A stretch of DNA of 41,717 nucleotides, taken from the NCBI GenBank assembly GCA_016188005.1, contig JACPIQ010000121.1:75866-117582 (forward strand), read 5' to 3'. This document shows positions 39,404 to 41,717 of this stretch, in pieces; the stretch's first letter is position 1; every line of letters starts with the position of its first letter. The position numbers were made by a program, and so were the translations under genes. The notes beneath the pieces were generated by a model. The model saw only the letters and a list, made by a program, of their open reading frames with translations, was not told where the DNA came from and searched no databases. Source of the stretch: Candidatus Rokuibacteriota bacterium (lineage in GTDB: Bacteria > Methylomirabilota > Methylomirabilia > Rokubacteriales > CSP1-6).

Positions 39404-39583
39404 ATGGAACCTCTCACGCTCGACGCCATCCGCGCTGTCGCCCGGTCGCTGGGGCTCGATCTCACCGACGAGGAGCTGGCGGGATTGCTCCCCCTCGTCC
39501 AGAGCGCCCGCGCCCTGATGGATGCGCTTCCCCTGGAGGCGCTGCGCGACCTCGAACCCGCCTCCCAGTACCGAATCCTCTGA
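39404..39583 (+). CDS. GatC/AtzG-like small amidase subunit
   Basis: The 59-residue protein is helical (LDAIRAVARSLGLDLTDEEL, then LPLVQSARALMDALPLEALR) and ends PASQYRIL, in the style of GatC and of AtzG, the small partner of the amidase AtzE. It lies ten bases before an amidase gene, which supports a two-subunit enzyme. Typical GatC is about 95 residues, so AtzG-like is the better description. It would stabilise the amidase by wrapping around it. The start is fixed by the promoter six bases upstream; there is no ribosome site. Confidence 0.7.
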   Translation: MEPLTLDAIRAVARSLGLDLTDEELAGLLPLVQSARALMDALPLEALRDLEPASQYRIL

Positions 39584-39593
39584 GGAGACCCGC

Positions 39594-41045
39594 GTGAGCG
39601 ACCTCGTGTGGAAGCCCGCGACGGAGCTGGCCCGCGCCATCGCCGCCAGGGAGATCTCACCCGTCGAGGTGATCCAGGCCCATCTCGATCGCATCGCCGC
39701 GCTGGACGGCAAGCTCAAGGCCTACCTCACGGTGATGGCGGATGCGGCTCTCGAGCGCGCGAAGGCCGCCGAGGCAGCCGTGATGGCCGGGGAGCCGCTG
39801 GGGCGGCTTCACGGCGTGCCCGTGGCATTCAAGGACCTCTACTGTACGAAAGGCGTCAAGACCACGGGCGGCTCCCGCATCCTGGCCGAGTGGGTACCCG
39901 ACGCGGATGCCACGGCGGTGTCGCGTCTCGCCGCGGCAGGGGCGATCGCCCTCGGCAAGCTCAACATGCACGAGTTCGCCTATGGCCCGGAGGGGCTCAA
40001 CCCGCATTACGGCAATCCGTGGAACCCCTGGGACCACAATACCCATCGCATCTGCGGGGGCTCGTCGTCGGGCTCGGGCGCCGCCGTCGTGGCGGGGCTC
40101 TGCGCGGGCGCGCTCGGCTCGGACACGGGCGGCTCCATCCGCATTCCCTCGGCGCTCTGCGGGATCAGCGGGATCAAGCCGACATACGGGCGGGTGAGTC
40201 GGGCGGGGGTGCTGCCGCTGGCCTGGTCCCTCGACCACGTGGGGCCCATGTGCCGCAGCGCCGCCGACTGTGCCCTGATGCTCGGGGCCATGGCGGGCTA
40301 TGATCCGCGCGATCCCACCACGAGCGTGCTGCCGGTGCCCGACTACACGGCGGCGCTCACCGGCCAGGTCAAGGGGCTCCGCATCGGCGTGCTGCGGTCG
40401 TTCTTCCTCGAGTCCACGGGGTTGGCGCTCCGCCAGGCGGTGGAGGAGGCGGTGAAGCTGCTCGAGGGGCTCGGCGCCACCACCCACGAGGTCAATCTCG
40501 AGACGGCCGGCTATGCGCCGGCCGTTTCCCACGCCGTCCTCGCCCCGGAGGCCTTCTCCTACCACGAGGCATGGCTCAAGGCGCGGCCCGGGGACTATGG
40601 CGAGGATGTCCGCCAGCGACTGCGCGTGGGGGCCTTCGTCTCCGGCGCCGAGTACCTCAGGGGCCAGCGGGTGCGCGCGCTGATCCGCGGCGAGGTGGAT
40701 GGCGCTCTCGCGAAGGCGGATGTGCTGGTCTGCGCCACCACGCCCATCGTCGCCACGGCCGTCGGGCAGACCGAGGTGATGGTGGAGCACGAGACGCTGC
40801 CGGTGCGCGCGAGCCTCATCCGCTTCACGCGCCCGTTCAACCTGACGGGACACCCCGTGGCCTCGATCCCGTGCGGGTTCACGGTGGCTGGGCTGCCCGT
40901 GGGCCTGCAGATCGTCGGACGCCCCTTCGACGAGGCGACGGTGCTGCGCGTGGCCGACGCCTATCAGCGCGCGACGGACTGGCACACGCGGCGTCCCCCG
41001 GTGGATCTGCCGCGGCCCGTCGGGCCCGAGGGCGCGGCCGCGTGA
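39594..41045 (+). CDS. Amidase-signature enzyme (GatA/AtzE-like)
   Basis: 483 residues from GTG 39594. The Ser-cisSer-Lys triad is clear: Lys80 in PVAFKDLYC, Ser157 in ICGGSSSGSG and Ser181 in GSDTGGSIRIPSA, with spacing like that of GatA. The length matches GatA/AtzE. It hydrolyses an amide. With the AtzG-like protein upstream, and an ABC importer before that, catabolism of an imported amide is more likely than tRNA amidation; the absence of gatB here agrees, although only part of the genome is seen. The GTG follows GAGGAGACCCGC. Its stop overlaps the start of the next small gene (GTGA). Confidence 0.88.
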   Translation: MSDLVWKPATELARAIAAREISPVEVIQAHLDRIAALDGKLKAYLTVMADAALERAKAAEAAVMAGEPLGRLHGVPVAFKDLYCTKGVKTTGGSRILAEWVPDADATAVSRLAAAGAIALGKLNMHEFAYGPEGLNPHYGNPWNPWDHNTHRICGGSSSGSGAAVVAGLCAGALGSDTGGSIRIPSALCGISGIKPTYGRVSRAGVLPLAWSLDHVGPMCRSAADCALMLGAMAGYDPRDPTTSVLPVPDYTAALTGQVKGLRIGVLRSFFLESTGLALRQAVEEAVKLLEGLGATTHEVNLETAGYAPAVSHAVLAPEAFSYHEAWLKARPGDYGEDVRQRLRVGAFVSGAEYLRGQRVRALIRGEVDGALAKADVLVCATTPIVATAVGQTEVMVEHETLPVRASLIRFTRPFNLTGHPVASIPCGFTVAGLPVGLQIVGRPFDEATVLRVADAYQRATDWHTRRPPVDLPRPVGPEGAAA

Positions 41046-41230
41046 CCGAGGCGATCTCGACGCTTCCCGGAACGGGCGTGCCGTGCACGCCTGACGTGCT
41101 GGCGCGGGTCGAGGCCATCGCCGTGCCCTTCGTTCGCCGCGTCACCGCGGTCAAGGTGGCGGAGGCGGCCCGGGCCCAGGGGGTCGCGCTGGTGGATGCG
41201 GCCTTCTTCGCCCGCGCTGCCTCCTACTGA
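41042..41230 (+). CDS. Small protein of unknown function
   Basis: This is a 62-residue frame from GTG 41042, overlapping the amidase stop as GTGA, a pattern that many real gene pairs here show. The product is mildly hydrophobic, Ala/Val-rich and probably helical (VLARVEAIAVPFVRRVTAVK, then VAEAARAQGVALVDAAFFAR). I recognise no domain. Its place behind the amidase suggests an accessory subunit, but this rests on the overlap alone. Confidence 0.45.
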   Translation: MTEAISTLPGTGVPCTPDVLARVEAIAVPFVRRVTAVKVAEAARAQGVALVDAAFFARAASY

Positions 41231-41253
41231 GCCTGCCGGGCCCAGTCGGGAGC

Positions 41254-41532
41254 GTGACTCCCGACCAGGAGCCCGTGGCCGTTCCGATCGAGGACGCCCT
41301 CGATCTGCACACCTTCGCCCCCCGTGACATCCCCTCCGTCGTCGAGGTCTACCTGGAGGAGGCGGTGAAGCGCGGCTTCGCCGAGGTGCGGCTCATCCAC
41401 GGCAAGGGCAAGGGCGTGCAGCGCGCCGTCGTGCAGCGCCTCCTGACAGGACATCCGCGGGTGCTGCGCTTCTTCGACGCCCCCGCGGAGCGGGGAAGCT
41501 GGGGCGCCACCGTCGTCGTCCTCCGCCGCTAG
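41254..41532 (+). CDS. Smr-domain protein
   Basis: The 92-residue protein is a stand-alone Smr (small MutS-related) domain: DALDLHTFAPRDI (DLH motif, about residues 14-26) and LIHGKGKGVQRAVVQRLL (HGxGxG motif, about 47-64), followed by GSWGATVVVLRR. Smr domains bind or cut nucleic acid, for example in ribosome rescue or with MutS2. Whether it is tied to the amidase operon is unclear; the gap is 23 bases. The start is GTG 41254 with GTCGGGAGC before it. Confidence 0.82.
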   Translation: MTPDQEPVAVPIEDALDLHTFAPRDIPSVVEVYLEEAVKRGFAEVRLIHGKGKGVQRAVVQRLLTGHPRVLRFFDAPAERGSWGATVVVLRR

Positions 41533-41551
41533 CCTGCTACGGAAGACCTCC

Positions 41552-41578
41552 GCAGGCCGCTGAGTCTCAGCGGCCTGC
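41552..41578 (+). terminator. Terminator-like hairpin after the Smr gene
   Basis: GCAGGCCGCTGA (41552-41563), loop GTC and TCAGCGGCCTGC (41567-41578) form a perfect 12-bp hairpin 19 bases after the Smr stop. It may end transcription from either side. The 139 bases beyond it show no complete gene. Confidence 0.6.
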
Positions 41579-41615
41579 TAGCGTGAGTTTACCCCGCAGC
41601 GTCCGCCGGCGCGCT

Positions 41616-41717
41616 TCAGCGTAACCTACTTCGCCTTTCCCGATCGACGGTTACCGGCCTCGCCTCGTTCGCCGGGATCGTAGCTACTAAACGAGTGTCT
41701 CGGCAGACGGCTTTCAA
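41616..41717 (-). other. Possible 3' end of a minus-strand frame, lower GC
   Basis: From the window edge, a minus-strand frame reads about 33 residues (LKAVCRDTRLVATIPANEAR and on) to a TGA near 41616. The local sequence is visibly less GC-rich than the rest. I recognise no family, and the frame may be chance. The hairpin at 41552-41578 would then sit at its 3' side. Confidence 0.2.

Noticed and set aside
1-41717. tRNA and rRNA genes
   Set aside because: I saw no rRNA signature stretches and no convincing tRNA cloverleaf on either strand while reading; a dedicated scan would be needed to exclude a tRNA fully.

Overview
The window is about 41.7 kb of very GC-rich bacterial chromosome. Genes are densely packed, and many neighbours overlap through GTGA or ATGA start/stop junctions. 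The mix of enoyl-CoA hydratases, class III CoA-transferases, acyl-CoA ligases, TRAP and peptide ABC transporters, a class III polyhydroxyalkanoate (PHA) synthase and large secreted caspase-like proteins resembles uncultured soil or subsurface lineages such as Candidatus Rokubacteria (Methylomirabilota) or deltaproteobacterial relatives. That placement is inference from gene content; no rRNA or tRNA gene is present to test it.

Layout. 1-3275: end of a fused TRAP permease, two crotonase-family genes flanking a Nudix hydrolase, and a FecR-like exported protein. 3294-4813 (minus): type IV pilin-like protein and lipoprotein SppA protease. 4904-5270: array of 63-bp tandem repeats. 5288-7370: cupin, threonine dehydratase-type enzyme, tandem PilZ protein. 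7453-9987: TetR regulator, enoyl-CoA hydratase, SDR and SCP2 protein, probably one operon behind a strong promoter with an operator-like palindrome. 10029-10078: REP-type hairpin. 10119-12805: two overlapping CaiB/BaiF CoA-transferases, the second lacking the catalytic Asp. 12915-17097: PHA locus with phaC (class III), phaE, a PhaJ-like MaoC hydratase, fabG/phaB, phaR and phasin. 17207-22795: M48 lipoprotein, OB-fold protein, two acyl-CoA synthetases, zinc alcohol dehydrogenase. 22797-23006: EamA transporter remnant. 23103-27913: two tandem secreted caspase-fold proteases, each with Ig-like modules and an EF-hand loop. 27910-30742 (minus): queF, a zinc metallopeptidase and an EamA transporter, the last two separated by 110-bp tandem repeats. 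30809-35382: YchF GTPase, ankyrin lipoprotein, double-hotdog protein and a 2Fe-2S/ASKHA activator. 35497-39281: peptide ABC transporter (two permeases and a Tat-exported binding protein). 39404-41532: GatC/AtzG-like small subunit, amidase, a 62-residue unknown and an Smr-domain protein. The last about 140 bases look compositionally different.

How the genes work together. Acyl-CoA ligases, hydratases, SDR, SCP2 and CoA-transferases form a fatty or organic acid activation and beta-oxidation set. PhaJ can divert enoyl-CoA, and FabG/PhaB can divert 3-ketoacyl-CoA, into (R)-3-hydroxyacyl-CoA for the PhaC/PhaE synthase. Phasin and PhaR package and sense the granule.

Two regulatory patterns stand out. 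Four genes (sppA, phaR, queF and the GatC-like gene) have a sigma70-type promoter whose -10 hexamer lies exactly 6 nt before the ATG, which predicts leaderless mRNAs. The phasin promoter carries a perfect ATAACGC/GCGTTAT palindrome in its spacer, next to the phaR gene.
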